Source: Pseudomonas sp.
GTDB taxonomy: Bacteria; Pseudomonadota; Gammaproteobacteria; Pseudomonadales; Pseudomonadaceae
NCBI RefSeq assembly: GCF_002796985.1
Contig: NZ_PEKX01000017.1
Coordinates: 44,929-108,928, forward strand
Direction of reading: 5' to 3'
DNA length: 64,000 nt
The position numbers and the translations under genes were made by a program. Within the stretch, counting starts at the first letter, position 1. Every line of letters starts with the position of its first letter. The notes beneath the pieces were generated by a model that saw only the letters and a program-made list of their open reading frames with translations, was not told where the DNA came from and did not search any database. Below, piece by piece: positions 46,733 through 55,441 of the stretch.

Positions 46733-48151
46733 GTGTACAACAACAAGAAATCCTCGCTCCTGCTTTCGGCTGCTCTGCTCACGACGTTCACAGTGGCCCA
46801 GGCTGCCGAGCTGACACCGGCCGAAGCCAGGACGATCGCCAGGGACGCCTATGTCTACGGCTTTCCCCTGGTCGATCACTACCGCATCCAGCACGCTTTC
46901 TTCGTCGACCACGAGGGCGACCAATACAAGGGCGCCTGGAACCAGGTGCATAGCGAAGCGCGGGTGTTCACCCCGCAGGACACCGCGATCCAGACGCCGA
47001 ATTCGGACACACCCTATTCGCAATTGGGCGCCGACCTGCGCACCGAGCCGCTGGTACTGAGCATGCCGGCGGTGGAGCCGGGCCGTTACTACGCGGCGCA
47101 ATTCATCGACGCCTACACCCACAACTTCGCCTATGTCGGCAGCCGCACCACCGGCAACGGCGCCGGCGACTACCTGCTCGCCGGGCCGGACTGGAAGGGC
47201 CCGGTGCCCAAGGGCATCAAGCAGGTGTTGCGCTCGGAAACCGAGTTCGCCTTCGTCTTCTATCGCACGCAACTGTTCGGCCCGCAGGACATCGATGCGG
47301 TGCGCAAGGTGCAGGCTGGTTTCCGCGTTCGCCCGCTGTCGGCCTACCTCGGCCAGCCGGCGCCGGCCGCCGCCCCAGCGGTGGATTTCATCAAGCCGCT
47401 GACAGTGGAACAGGAGCGCGGCTCGCTGGACTTCTTCAAGCAGCTCAACTTCATCCTCGGCTTCTGCCCGACCCATCCCTCCGAGCGTGAACTGATGGAG
47501 CGCTTCGCGCGGCTGGACATCGGCGCCGGCCGGCATTTCGATCCCGCCAGCTACAGCCCGGAAGTCCGCCAGGCCATCAGCGACGGCATCGCCGATGCCT
47601 GGAAGGAGCAGGACAAGCTGCAGGCGCTGGCCGGTGCCGGCAAATTGACCAGCGGCGATCTCACCGGTGACCGCGCATCGCTGAAGAACAACTACCTGTA
47701 TCGCATGCGCGCGGCGATGGCCGGCATCTACGGCAACTCCAAGGAAGAGGCGATCTACCCGGTGTACTACCAGGACGCCCACGGCCAGCGCCTGGATGGC
47801 TCCCGCGCCTACGTACTGCGCTTCGCGCCAGGGCAGTTGCCGCCGGTGCGGGCCTTCTGGTCGCTGACCCTGTACCAGTTGCCGTCGCGCCTGCTGGTGG
47901 ACAATCCGCTGAACCGCTACCTGATCAATTCGCCGATGCTGCCGCAGCTCAAACGCGACGCCGATGGTGGCCTGACCCTGTACATCCAGCACGACTCGCC
48001 GGGCAAGGCCCTGGAGAGCAACTGGCTGCCGGCGCCCCAGGGGCCCTTCGTGGTCGCCATGCGCCTGTTCTGGCCCAAGCCTGAAGCCCTCGACGGCCAC
48101 TGGAGCAAGCCGCCGCTGCAGGTCAACGCCACCCTGGCCAGCCAACCCTGA
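46733..48151 (+). CDS. Secreted DUF1254/DUF1214 protein, long form
   Basis: 472 residues from the GTG at 46733, five bases after TGGAGG; a start at the ATG at 46721 would overlap that ribosome site. The signal peptide (SSLLLSAALLTTFTVAQAAE) is clear. The N-terminal DUF1254 part has AYVYGFPLVDHYR and TPNSDTPYSQ, and the C-terminal DUF1214 part has PPVRAFWSLTLYQLPSRLLVDNPLNRY. Biochemical role is unknown; members are periplasmic or envelope proteins. It forms a pair with the next gene, 11 bases on. Confidence 0.88.
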   Translation: MYNNKKSSLLLSAALLTTFTVAQAAELTPAEARTIARDAYVYGFPLVDHYRIQHAFFVDHEGDQYKGAWNQVHSEARVFTPQDTAIQTPNSDTPYSQLGADLRTEPLVLSMPAVEPGRYYAAQFIDAYTHNFAYVGSRTTGNGAGDYLLAGPDWKGPVPKGIKQVLRSETEFAFVFYRTQLFGPQDIDAVRKVQAGFRVRPLSAYLGQPAPAAAPAVDFIKPLTVEQERGSLDFFKQLNFILGFCPTHPSERELMERFARLDIGAGRHFDPASYSPEVRQAISDGIADAWKEQDKLQALAGAGKLTSGDLTGDRASLKNNYLYRMRAAMAGIYGNSKEEAIYPVYYQDAHGQRLDGSRAYVLRFAPGQLPPVRAFWSLTLYQLPSRLLVDNPLNRYLINSPMLPQLKRDADGGLTLYIQHDSPGKALESNWLPAPQGPFVVAMRLFWPKPEALDGHWSKPPLQVNATLASQP

Positions 48152-48162
48152 AGGAGCCTTCC

Positions 48163-49182
48163 ATGAAAAAGCTGCTATCGGTTTCCCTGTCGTTCGCCCT
48201 CGCCATGCCGCTGCTGGTGGAGGCCTCCGCCGCGCAGGAGGTGACCGTGGACAACTTCGCGCACGCCGAATCGACGCGCTTCTTCACCCGGACCGTCGCC
48301 CGCGGCGGCTTCGGCAAGTTCGTGCACAACCCCGAGCTGGTGCCGGTCACCAGCCAGTTCATCGTCCGGCCCAACCGCGACACCCTGTATTCCTCGGCGG
48401 TCTTTGACCTCGACGCAGGGCCGGTGAGTATCAGCCTGCCCGATGCCGGCAAGCGTTACTTCTCGCTGATCGCCATCAGTGAGGAACAGTACACGCCGGG
48501 CGTGTCCTATGGCGCCGGGACCTATCGATTCGACCGCCAGCAGATCGGCACGCGCTATGTGCTGATCGGCGTGCGCACCCTGGTCGATCCGAACGACGCG
48601 AGCGACCTGCAGGCCGCCCATGCTCTGCAGCAGCAGATCAAGGTCAGCCAGCCGGGTGGTCCGGGGAGTTTCGAGCAGCCAGCCTGGGACCCGGCCAGCC
48701 AGGACAAGGTGCGTTCGGCCTTGCTGGGCCTGGCCGAGACGGTAGGAGATTCCCGCGGCATGTTCGGCACGCCCGGGAACGTCGATCCGGTGCGCCATCT
48801 GATCGGCAGCGCCTCCGCCTGGGGCGGCAATCCGGAGCGCGATGCGCTGTACCTGAACCGGACGCCGTCGCAAAACGACGGCAACCAGGTGTACCGGCTG
48901 AAGATCGGCCAGGTGCCGGTGGATGCCTTCTGGTCGGTCAGCGTGTACAACGCGGCCGGCTACTTCCAGACCAATCCGCTGAGCGCCTACACGCTCAACA
49001 GCCTCACCGCCAAGCGGGGTGCCGATGGGTCGGTCGAGGTGCGTTTCGGCGGCTGTGACGCCGAGCAGGCGAACTGCCTGCCGATCATGCCGGGGTGGAA
49101 CTACATGGTGCGCCTGTATCAGCCGCAGGCGGCGATCCTTGACGGCAGCTGGAAGTTTCCCGAGGCAACACCGCTGCGCTGA
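48163..49182 (+). CDS. Secreted DUF1254/DUF1214 protein, short form
   Basis: 339 residues with a signal peptide ending near EASAAQ. It has the family landmarks RPNRDTLYSSAVFDLDAGP near residue 70 and VDAFWSVSVYNAAGYFQTNPLSAYTLNS near residue 250. It contains Cys at the end (GGCDAEQANCLP), which could form a disulfide in the periplasm. It is a shortened relative of the preceding protein. Both follow the DUF2889 gene and may be co-transcribed with it. Confidence 0.88.
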   Translation: MKKLLSVSLSFALAMPLLVEASAAQEVTVDNFAHAESTRFFTRTVARGGFGKFVHNPELVPVTSQFIVRPNRDTLYSSAVFDLDAGPVSISLPDAGKRYFSLIAISEEQYTPGVSYGAGTYRFDRQQIGTRYVLIGVRTLVDPNDASDLQAAHALQQQIKVSQPGGPGSFEQPAWDPASQDKVRSALLGLAETVGDSRGMFGTPGNVDPVRHLIGSASAWGGNPERDALYLNRTPSQNDGNQVYRLKIGQVPVDAFWSVSVYNAAGYFQTNPLSAYTLNSLTAKRGADGSVEVRFGGCDAEQANCLPIMPGWNYMVRLYQPQAAILDGSWKFPEATPLR

Positions 49183-49199
49183 GGGCGTCGAGCAAAATA

Positions 49200-49230
49200 A
49201 AACGGGGCCCAATGGGCCCCGTTTGTCGTT
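49200..49230. terminator. Bidirectional terminator
   Basis: AAACGGGGCCC-AAT-GGGCCCCGTTT stem (49200-49224) between the convergent DUF1254 and SDR genes, with A and T runs on its sides. Confidence 0.85.
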
Positions 49231-49239
49231 TCCATCGCC

Positions 49240-50013
49240 CTAGAGCGAGCCCACCAGTTGCCCGCCATCCACCGCGATCACCTCGCCGGTCATGTAGGCA
49301 CCCGCGTCGCTGGCCAGCAGCAGGAAGGGGCCTTCGAGCTCGTGCAACTGGCCGAGGCGGCGCAGTGGCACGGCATCGCGGATGTAGGCCTGGCCCTTCT
49401 CGCTGTCGAAGTAGGCGTCGTTCATCTCGGTCTTGAAGTAGCCCGGCGCAAGGGCATTGACGCGAATCCTCTGGCGCGCCAGTTCCAGGGCCAGCGATTT
49501 GGTCAACTGCACCACGCCGGCCTTGGCCGCGCAGTAGTGGCTGTAGCCGGTGCCCACGCGCAGACCGAGCATCGAGGCGATGTTGACGATGCTGCCCGGT
49601 ACGCCGGCGCGCACCATGCGCTGAGCGGCACACTGGGCCACGCGCCAGACGCCGTCGAGGTTGGTGGCGAGCATCCGGCGCCAGTCTTCCTCGGTGATGT
49701 CCAAGGCGCGCTGACCGCTGCCGATGCCGGCGTTGTTGAGCACCACGTCGACCGGGCCAAAGGTTTCCTCGGCCGCCTGGAAAGCGGCTTCGACGCTTAC
49801 CCGGCAGGTGACGTCGAGCGGCACTGCCAGGGCCGTGCCGCCGTCGCGGCGGATCTCGGCGGCGACTTGCTCCAGGCGCTCGACCCGCCGGGCGGCGAGC
49901 ACCACGCGGGCGCCGGCACGGCTGGCGACCCGCGCCAGGTGCGCGCCGATGCCACTGGAGGCGCCGGTGACCAGGACGGTCCTGCCGGCGAGGGAGAACG
50001 GATCGCTGCTCAT
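49240..50013 (-). CDS. Short-chain dehydrogenase/reductase
   Basis: 257 residues from the ATG at 50013, which shares one base with the thiolase stop (TGATG), so translation is coupled. TGASSGIGAHLARVA nucleotide site, NNAGIG, catalytic YCAAK after SMLGLRVGTGYSH, and the FabG-like end AGAYMTGEVIAVDGG. It is the last gene of the acyl-CoA dehydrogenase/FadB/FadA operon. It might oxidise a hydroxyl on the acyl chain that the FadB-like enzyme cannot use. Confidence 0.92.
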   Translation of the reverse strand: MSSDPFSLAGRTVLVTGASSGIGAHLARVASRAGARVVLAARRVERLEQVAAEIRRDGGTALAVPLDVTCRVSVEAAFQAAEETFGPVDVVLNNAGIGSGQRALDITEEDWRRMLATNLDGVWRVAQCAAQRMVRAGVPGSIVNIASMLGLRVGTGYSHYCAAKAGVVQLTKSLALELARQRIRVNALAPGYFKTEMNDAYFDSEKGQAYIRDAVPLRRLGQLHELEGPFLLLASDAGAYMTGEVIAVDGGQLVGSL

Positions 50014-51197
50014 CAGTACACCTCGAACAGGCCAGCGGCACCCATGCCGCCGCCGACGCACATGGTCACCACCACGTACTTCACACCGCGACGTTTGCCT
50101 TCCAGCAGGGCGTGGCCGACCATGCGCGCGCCGCTCATGCCGTAGGGGTGGCCGATGGCAATGGCGCCGCCGTTGACGTTCAGCCTGTCGTTGTCGATGC
50201 CTAGCTTGTCGCGGCAGTAGAGCACCTGGCAGGCGAAAGCTTCGTTGAGTTCCCACAGCCCGATATCGTCGACCTTGAGGCCGTGCTGCCGCAGCAGCCT
50301 GGGTACCGCGAGCACCGGGCCGATACCCATTTCCTCGGGGGCGAGGCCTGCCACGGCGATGCCGCGATAGGCGCCCAGCGGCTGCAGGTTGCGCTGTTCA
50401 GCCAGGCGCGCGTCCATCAGCACGCAGGCACTGGCGCCGTCGGAGAGCTGGCTGGCATTGCCGGCGGTAATGCTGCCGTCCTTGAGGACGGGTTTGAGGT
50501 TGGCGAGGTCTTCCAGTCGGGTCTGCGGGCGATTGCCTTCGTCCAGCGCCAGGTCGACCCGCTCCTCGCTGACGGCGCCGGTCGCCTTGTCGAGCACTTG
50601 CCGGGTCACGCTGACCGGGACGATTTCCTCGGCGAACAGCCCGGCAGCCTGGGCTGCTGCGGTCCGCTGCTGCGATTGCAGGGCATAGGCGTCCTGGGCC
50701 TCGCGGTCGATGCCATAGCGCAGGGCAACGAACTCGGCCGTGTTGAGCATCGGCATGTAGGCGTTGGGTTCGTGCTTGAGCACCTGGCGGTCGTGGTGTT
50801 CGCCGACCCAGTCCATATGGCGGTTCTGCACCAGGGAAATGTGCTCCTGGCCGGCACCCACGGTGACCTGCATGCCGTCTACCATGATCTGCTTGGCCGC
50901 GGTGGCGATGGCCATCAACCCGGAAGCGCACTGGCGATCGAGGGTCTGGCCGCTGACCGACAGCGGCAGCCCGGAAGCCAGCACGCTCATGCGGCCCAGG
51001 TTCCAACCGGCGGTGCCGGCGGGCATGCCGGTGCCCAGCACCAGGTCTTCGATCTCCGCCGCCTCGATGCCGGAACGCTGGACAGCCGCGCGGATGGCGA
51101 AGGAGGTCATGGTGGGGGAGGGGGTGGCGTTGAAGGCGCCACGGAACGCCTTGGCGATGGGCGTACGGGCGGTGGAGAGGATGACAGCTTCTTTCAT
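50013..51197 (-). CDS. Acetyl-CoA acyltransferase (FadA-type thiolase)
   Basis: 394 residues. Nucleophile Cys90 in LDRQCASGLMAIATAAKQI, NVNGGAIAIGHPYGMSGARM with the catalytic His, and second Cys in VVTMCVGGGMGAAGLFEV. This is the classical degradative thiolase, different from the SCPx types elsewhere in the window. It cleaves 3-oxoacyl-CoA and follows the FadB-like gene by 45 bases. The remnant at 9207 derives from this broad class. Confidence 0.95.
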   Translation of the reverse strand: MKEAVILSTARTPIAKAFRGAFNATPSPTMTSFAIRAAVQRSGIEAAEIEDLVLGTGMPAGTAGWNLGRMSVLASGLPLSVSGQTLDRQCASGLMAIATAAKQIMVDGMQVTVGAGQEHISLVQNRHMDWVGEHHDRQVLKHEPNAYMPMLNTAEFVALRYGIDREAQDAYALQSQQRTAAAQAAGLFAEEIVPVSVTRQVLDKATGAVSEERVDLALDEGNRPQTRLEDLANLKPVLKDGSITAGNASQLSDGASACVLMDARLAEQRNLQPLGAYRGIAVAGLAPEEMGIGPVLAVPRLLRQHGLKVDDIGLWELNEAFACQVLYCRDKLGIDNDRLNVNGGAIAIGHPYGMSGARMVGHALLEGKRRGVKYVVVTMCVGGGMGAAGLFEVY

Positions 51198-51242
51198 CTT
51201 CGTTTCTCGGGGCTGGGGCCGCCCGGCGGGACGGCCAGGGCT

Positions 51243-53354
51243 TCAGATTTTCTCGATGCGCGAGTGGCCGGCAGCGACCAGCCGCTCCAGCAGCGGGGCG
51301 GGCTGGAACCACATCCGACCGTACTCGCCGAGGGCGTCGCGGTACTCGCGGATGCCGGCCAGCACCTTGTCCAGGCCAAGGTTTTCGGCGTAGTGCATGG
51401 GCCCGCCGAGCCAGGCCGGGAAGCCGTAGCCGTGGGTCCACACCAGGTCGATGTCACCGGCGCGCAGGGCGATGCCTTCGTCGAGCAGCTGGATGCCTTC
51501 GTTGATCAACATGAACAGGCAGCGATCGTGGATTTCCCGGTCGCCGAGCGATCGACGCTCGACGTGCAACTCGCCGGCCAGGCGCTCGGCAATAGCGAGC
51601 ACCTCCGGGTCGTCATGGCGTTGGCGGCCCTCATAGAGGTAGAAACCGCGCCCGGTCTTCTGTCCATGGCGGCCCAGGGCGTGGAGCGCGTCGCCGACCC
51701 GGTAGTAGCTCGGGTCATGGGCGAAAGCGGCGCGATTGGCGTCGCGCACCAGGAAGTTCACGTCGACGCCCGCCAGGTCGGTCATGGACAGCACGCCCAT
51801 GTTCAGGCCGAGGTCGGTCAGTACGCCGTCCACTCGTGCCGGGGTGGCGCCTTCCAGCACCAGGCGATGGGCTTCGCGGTTATAGGGCTCGAGCATGCGG
51901 TTTCCGATGAAGCCGAAGCACACCCGCGATACCACCGCGACCTTGCCGATGCGCTTGGCCAGCTTGAGGGTAGTGGCCAGCACGTCCGGCGCGGTGGCCG
52001 CGCCGCGCACCACTTCCAGCAGACGCATGACGTTGGCCGGGCTGAAGAAGTGCAGGCCGATGACGTCCTGCGGCCGCGAGGTCACCGTGGCGATAGCGTC
52101 GACGTCGAGGCTGGAGGTGTTGGTGGCGAGGATCGCGCCGGGCTTGCACACCTCGTCGAGGGTGCGGAATACCTGCTGCTTGACTTCCAGCTTCTCGAAC
52201 ACCGCCTCGATCACCAGATCGGCGTCGGCGATATCGGCGTAGTTCAACGTGCCGTGCAGCAGGCGCATGCGCTGCTCCAGCTCAGGTTCGCTCAGCTTGC
52301 CGCGCCGGATGCTGATCTCGTAGTTCTTGCGGATATTCGCCAGGCCACGTTCCAGTGCCTCGGCCTGCTGCTCCAGCAGGACGACCGGAATCCCGGCATT
52401 GGCGAAGTTCATGGCAATACCGCCACCCATGGTGCCGGCGCCGATCACCGCGACCCTGGCGATTGGCCGCAGGGCGATGCCCGGCTCGATGCCGGGAATG
52501 CGCCCGGCTTCGCGCTCGGCAAAGAACAGGTGGCGCAGGGCGACCGATTGCGCGGAGCTTTCGGCCTGGCGGAACAGCACCTGCTCGCGCTCCAGGCCGG
52601 CGACCAGGGGCAGTACGCAGGCGGCCTCCACGGCGGCGAGAATCAGGCGCGGCGCCTGGCGATTCTTCCAGCGGGGTTCGTTGGCGCTGCGGTAGTCATC
52701 GAAGAACTGCTCTGCCAGGGCGTCGGCCGGGGCCGGGTAGCGCGCGGGCGGCTGCGCCGGGGCTGGTCGCTCCAGCAATTCGCGGGCGAATGCCTGGGCG
52801 GCGTCGAGCAGAGGCTGGTCAGCCGCGGCGAGCCGATCCAGCAGGCCCAGCTCCAGCGCCCGGTGTGCGCCGAGCGGTTGGCCGGCAATCATCAGGTCCA
52901 GCGCGGCCTCGACGCCGATCAGCCGTGGCAGGCGCTGCGTACCGCCAGCGCCGGGGAGCAGGCCGAGGTTGATTTCCGGCAGGCCGAGGCGTGCGCTGGC
53001 GTCGGCGATGCGGTAGCCGCAGGCCAGCGCCAGCTCCAGGCCGCCGCCCAGGGCGGAGCCGGCGATGGCGGCGATCAGTGGCTTGGGCAGGCGCGTCAGG
53101 CGGGTCAGCAGGTCGGGTAGCGACGGTGCGGCAAAGGCTGTCGGGCTGCCGAATTCGCTGATGTCGGCGCCGGCGCTGAACAGGCCGGCCTCACCGTGCA
53201 CGATGATCGCGCGCACCGATGTGTCGGCGGCGGCCGCTTCGCAGGCTTCGAGGATGGCGGCGCGCAAAGGTTGGCCCAGGGCATTGACGGGGGCGCGGGC
53301 GAGGCCGAGGAGGGCGAGGCCGTCCTCGACGCGGTAATGGACCAATGGGTTCAT
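51243..53354 (-). CDS. Bifunctional enoyl-CoA hydratase/3-hydroxyacyl-CoA dehydrogenase
   Basis: 703 residues. Residues 1-~190 are a crotonase domain (GEAGLFSAGADISEFG, oxyanion region, GSALGGGLELALACGYRIA, PEINLGLLPGAGGTQRLPR with the catalytic Glu). From ~295 the NAD domain begins (GAGTMGGGIAMNFANAGIPVVLLE) and the two C-terminal dehydrogenase domains follow (IGLHFFSPANVMRLLEVV). The domain order and size match the FadJ/peroxisomal bifunctional type. It performs hydration and (S)-specific oxidation, then hands on to the thiolase. Confidence 0.95.
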   Translation of the reverse strand: MNPLVHYRVEDGLALLGLARAPVNALGQPLRAAILEACEAAAADTSVRAIIVHGEAGLFSAGADISEFGSPTAFAAPSLPDLLTRLTRLPKPLIAAIAGSALGGGLELALACGYRIADASARLGLPEINLGLLPGAGGTQRLPRLIGVEAALDLMIAGQPLGAHRALELGLLDRLAAADQPLLDAAQAFARELLERPAPAQPPARYPAPADALAEQFFDDYRSANEPRWKNRQAPRLILAAVEAACVLPLVAGLEREQVLFRQAESSAQSVALRHLFFAEREAGRIPGIEPGIALRPIARVAVIGAGTMGGGIAMNFANAGIPVVLLEQQAEALERGLANIRKNYEISIRRGKLSEPELEQRMRLLHGTLNYADIADADLVIEAVFEKLEVKQQVFRTLDEVCKPGAILATNTSSLDVDAIATVTSRPQDVIGLHFFSPANVMRLLEVVRGAATAPDVLATTLKLAKRIGKVAVVSRVCFGFIGNRMLEPYNREAHRLVLEGATPARVDGVLTDLGLNMGVLSMTDLAGVDVNFLVRDANRAAFAHDPSYYRVGDALHALGRHGQKTGRGFYLYEGRQRHDDPEVLAIAERLAGELHVERRSLGDREIHDRCLFMLINEGIQLLDEGIALRAGDIDLVWTHGYGFPAWLGGPMHYAENLGLDKVLAGIREYRDALGEYGRMWFQPAPLLERLVAAGHSRIEKI

Positions 53355-53395
53355 GAGGTTTCCTGTCGGTAGAGCGGGCTTGGGGGGAAAGGCAG

Positions 53396-55198
53396 TCAGA
53401 ACCAGGCGTCCTGCATGTCCAGGTTGAGTCGGTTGCCGGAGCGCAGCAGGTCGGCCTGTGCCGCCAGCGGTGCCAGTTCCCAGGTCATGAAGTAATCGGC
53501 GGCGTGCAGCTTGCCGCGGTAGAAATCGGCTTGTTCAGCGGCCGCGCCGTTGTCCAGCGCGCGACCCGCGAGCAGCGCCATGCGCAGCCACAGCCAGCCG
53601 ACCGTGACGCGGCCGAACAGGTCGAGGTAGACGCTGGCGTTGGCGAGCCCGTGGTCGGCGTCCTCGGTCACCTGCGCCTGAAGGGCTGCGGTGACTTCCT
53701 CCAGCCGTCGCAGCGCATCGCTCAACTGATCCGCCAGACGAGCACAGTGCGCATCGCTGGCGGCCTGCTCGACGGTGGCGCGGGCCTGCTTCAGGAACAG
53801 TTCATAGCCGTCGCCACCGCGCGGACCGAGCTTGCGCGCCAGCAGATCGATGGCCTGGATGCCTTCGGTGCCTTCGTGGATGGGGTTGAGGCGGTTGTCG
53901 CGGTAGAGCTGCTCCAGCGGGTACTCGCGGGTATAGCCGGCGCCGCCGAGTATCTGGATACCGATATCCGAGGCGATCAGGCCGTAGCGCGACGGCCAGG
54001 ACTTGACCATGGGGGTCAGCAGGTCGAGCAGCTCGGCGGCCTCGCCGCGCGCCTGTGCATCCGGCGCGGTGTGCGCGTCTTCCACCAGGCTGCTGGCGTA
54101 CAGGCACAGCGCAAGGCTGCCCTCGGCGTAGACCTTCTGCTGCAACAGCATGCGCCGCACATCGGCGTGCTCGACGATGCGCACCTGCGGCTGCACGGGG
54201 TTCTTGTTGCCCGGCGTCCGCCCCTGCGGGCGCTCGCGAGCGTAAGCCAGTGCGTGGCGATAGCTCTCATAGGCCAGGCTGGCCGCGCCCAGGCCGACGC
54301 CGATGCGCGCCTCGTTCATCATCTGGAACATGTAGGCCAGCCCCTGGCCGGCCTCACCGACCAGGTAGCCTACGGCGCCGTCCTGCTCGCCGAAGTTGAG
54401 CACGGTGGAGGTGGTGTTGCGGTAACCCATCTTGTGCAGCAGCCCGGCCAGGGCGACGTCGTTGCGCTCGCCCTGGCTGCCGTCCGGGTTGACCAGGAAC
54501 TTGGGCACCAGGAACAGCGAAATCCCCTTGGCACCGGCCGGCGCGCCTTCGATGCGCGCCAGGACCATGTGGACGATGTTGTCGCACAGTTCGTGGTCGC
54601 CGCCGGAGATGAACATCTTCTGCCCGAACACACGGTAACTGCCATCTGCCGCCGGCCGCGCGCTGGTGCGCAGGTCACCCAGCGCCGAGCCCTGGCCCGG
54701 TTCGGTGAGCGCCATGGTGCCGCTGCACTGGCCGTTGAGCATGGCCGGCAGGTAACGCTGGCGCAGGGCGCCTTCGGCGAAGCTGCTGACCAGGTTGGCG
54801 GCGCCGATGGTGAGGAAGGCGTAGGCCGTGGTGCTGATGTTGGCCGCGTTGAAGTAGGCCATGCAGGCGCGCAGCAGCACCTCGGGGAGTTGCAGCCCGC
54901 CATCTTCGGCGTCGTGGTGGGCAGCGAGGAAGCCGGCCTCGGCGAAGGCCTCCCAGGCTTCCCTGGTTTCCGGGATCAGATGGACCCGCTCGCCGTCGAA
55001 GGTCGGCTCTTCGGCGTCGCCCTTGTGGTTGTGCGGGGCGAAGCACTCACTGGCCAGGGAACGTGCCGTGTCGAGGGTGGCGCGCAGCACGTCGAGGTCC
55101 AGGTCGGCATAGCGCGGGCGCTGGAGCAGGGCACGGGTGTCGAGGAATTCATAAAGCAGGAAGTCGAGTTCGCGCTCGTTCAGCAGGGGGGCGGTCAT
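53396..55198 (-). CDS. Large acyl-CoA dehydrogenase (~600 residues), operon head
   Basis: 600 residues from the ATG at 55198, which has GAGG close upstream. The open frame continues far upstream but is antisense to the divergent regulator gene. N-terminal extension, MALTEPGQGSALGDLRTSA, QKMFISGGDHELCDNIVHMVLAR and HEGTEGIQAIDLLARKL with the likely catalytic Glu. It shares the C-terminal domain of the enzyme at 10208. It starts the minus-strand beta-oxidation operon. Confidence 0.95.
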   Translation of the reverse strand: MTAPLLNERELDFLLYEFLDTRALLQRPRYADLDLDVLRATLDTARSLASECFAPHNHKGDAEEPTFDGERVHLIPETREAWEAFAEAGFLAAHHDAEDGGLQLPEVLLRACMAYFNAANISTTAYAFLTIGAANLVSSFAEGALRQRYLPAMLNGQCSGTMALTEPGQGSALGDLRTSARPAADGSYRVFGQKMFISGGDHELCDNIVHMVLARIEGAPAGAKGISLFLVPKFLVNPDGSQGERNDVALAGLLHKMGYRNTTSTVLNFGEQDGAVGYLVGEAGQGLAYMFQMMNEARIGVGLGAASLAYESYRHALAYARERPQGRTPGNKNPVQPQVRIVEHADVRRMLLQQKVYAEGSLALCLYASSLVEDAHTAPDAQARGEAAELLDLLTPMVKSWPSRYGLIASDIGIQILGGAGYTREYPLEQLYRDNRLNPIHEGTEGIQAIDLLARKLGPRGGDGYELFLKQARATVEQAASDAHCARLADQLSDALRRLEEVTAALQAQVTEDADHGLANASVYLDLFGRVTVGWLWLRMALLAGRALDNGAAAEQADFYRGKLHAADYFMTWELAPLAAQADLLRSGNRLNLDMQDAWF

Positions 55199-55309
55199 GG
55201 ACACCTCGTCAGCAGTTGGCTTCGACGGGCCGGCGGCCCTGGGAAGTATTGAATCGACGAAGTGAAGCGCGAAACGCAGCCCGAACGGTCCCCCTAGGAC
55301 GATGGCGCG

Positions 55310-55334
55310 GCCCCTCCCTTTTAGAGGGGAGGGC
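55310..55334 (-). promoter_or_regulatory. C-tract/G-tract operator, site g
   Basis: GCCCCTCCC-TTTTA-GAGGGGAGGGC, a nearly perfect palindrome in the 243-base region between the acyl-CoA dehydrogenase operon and the receiver-LuxR regulator gene. It could serve either or both. No -10 element at the usual spacing was found. Confidence 0.55.
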
Positions 55335-55441
55335 ACGACGGGGTGGCCCTCCCGCAGGCGCGATTGGCCGCCCTGCGGGTGCATGCGCGCGCGCTCGCCT
55401 ATGCTTGCTGCGCCAGGAAGGAACAGGCAAAGGGAGGCGAC

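Noticed and set aside
50283..53120. 945-codon plus-strand frame over the FadB/FadA genes
   Set aside because: Composition is His/Val/Gly/Gln-rich without any motif; the minus-strand genes have full catalytic signatures.
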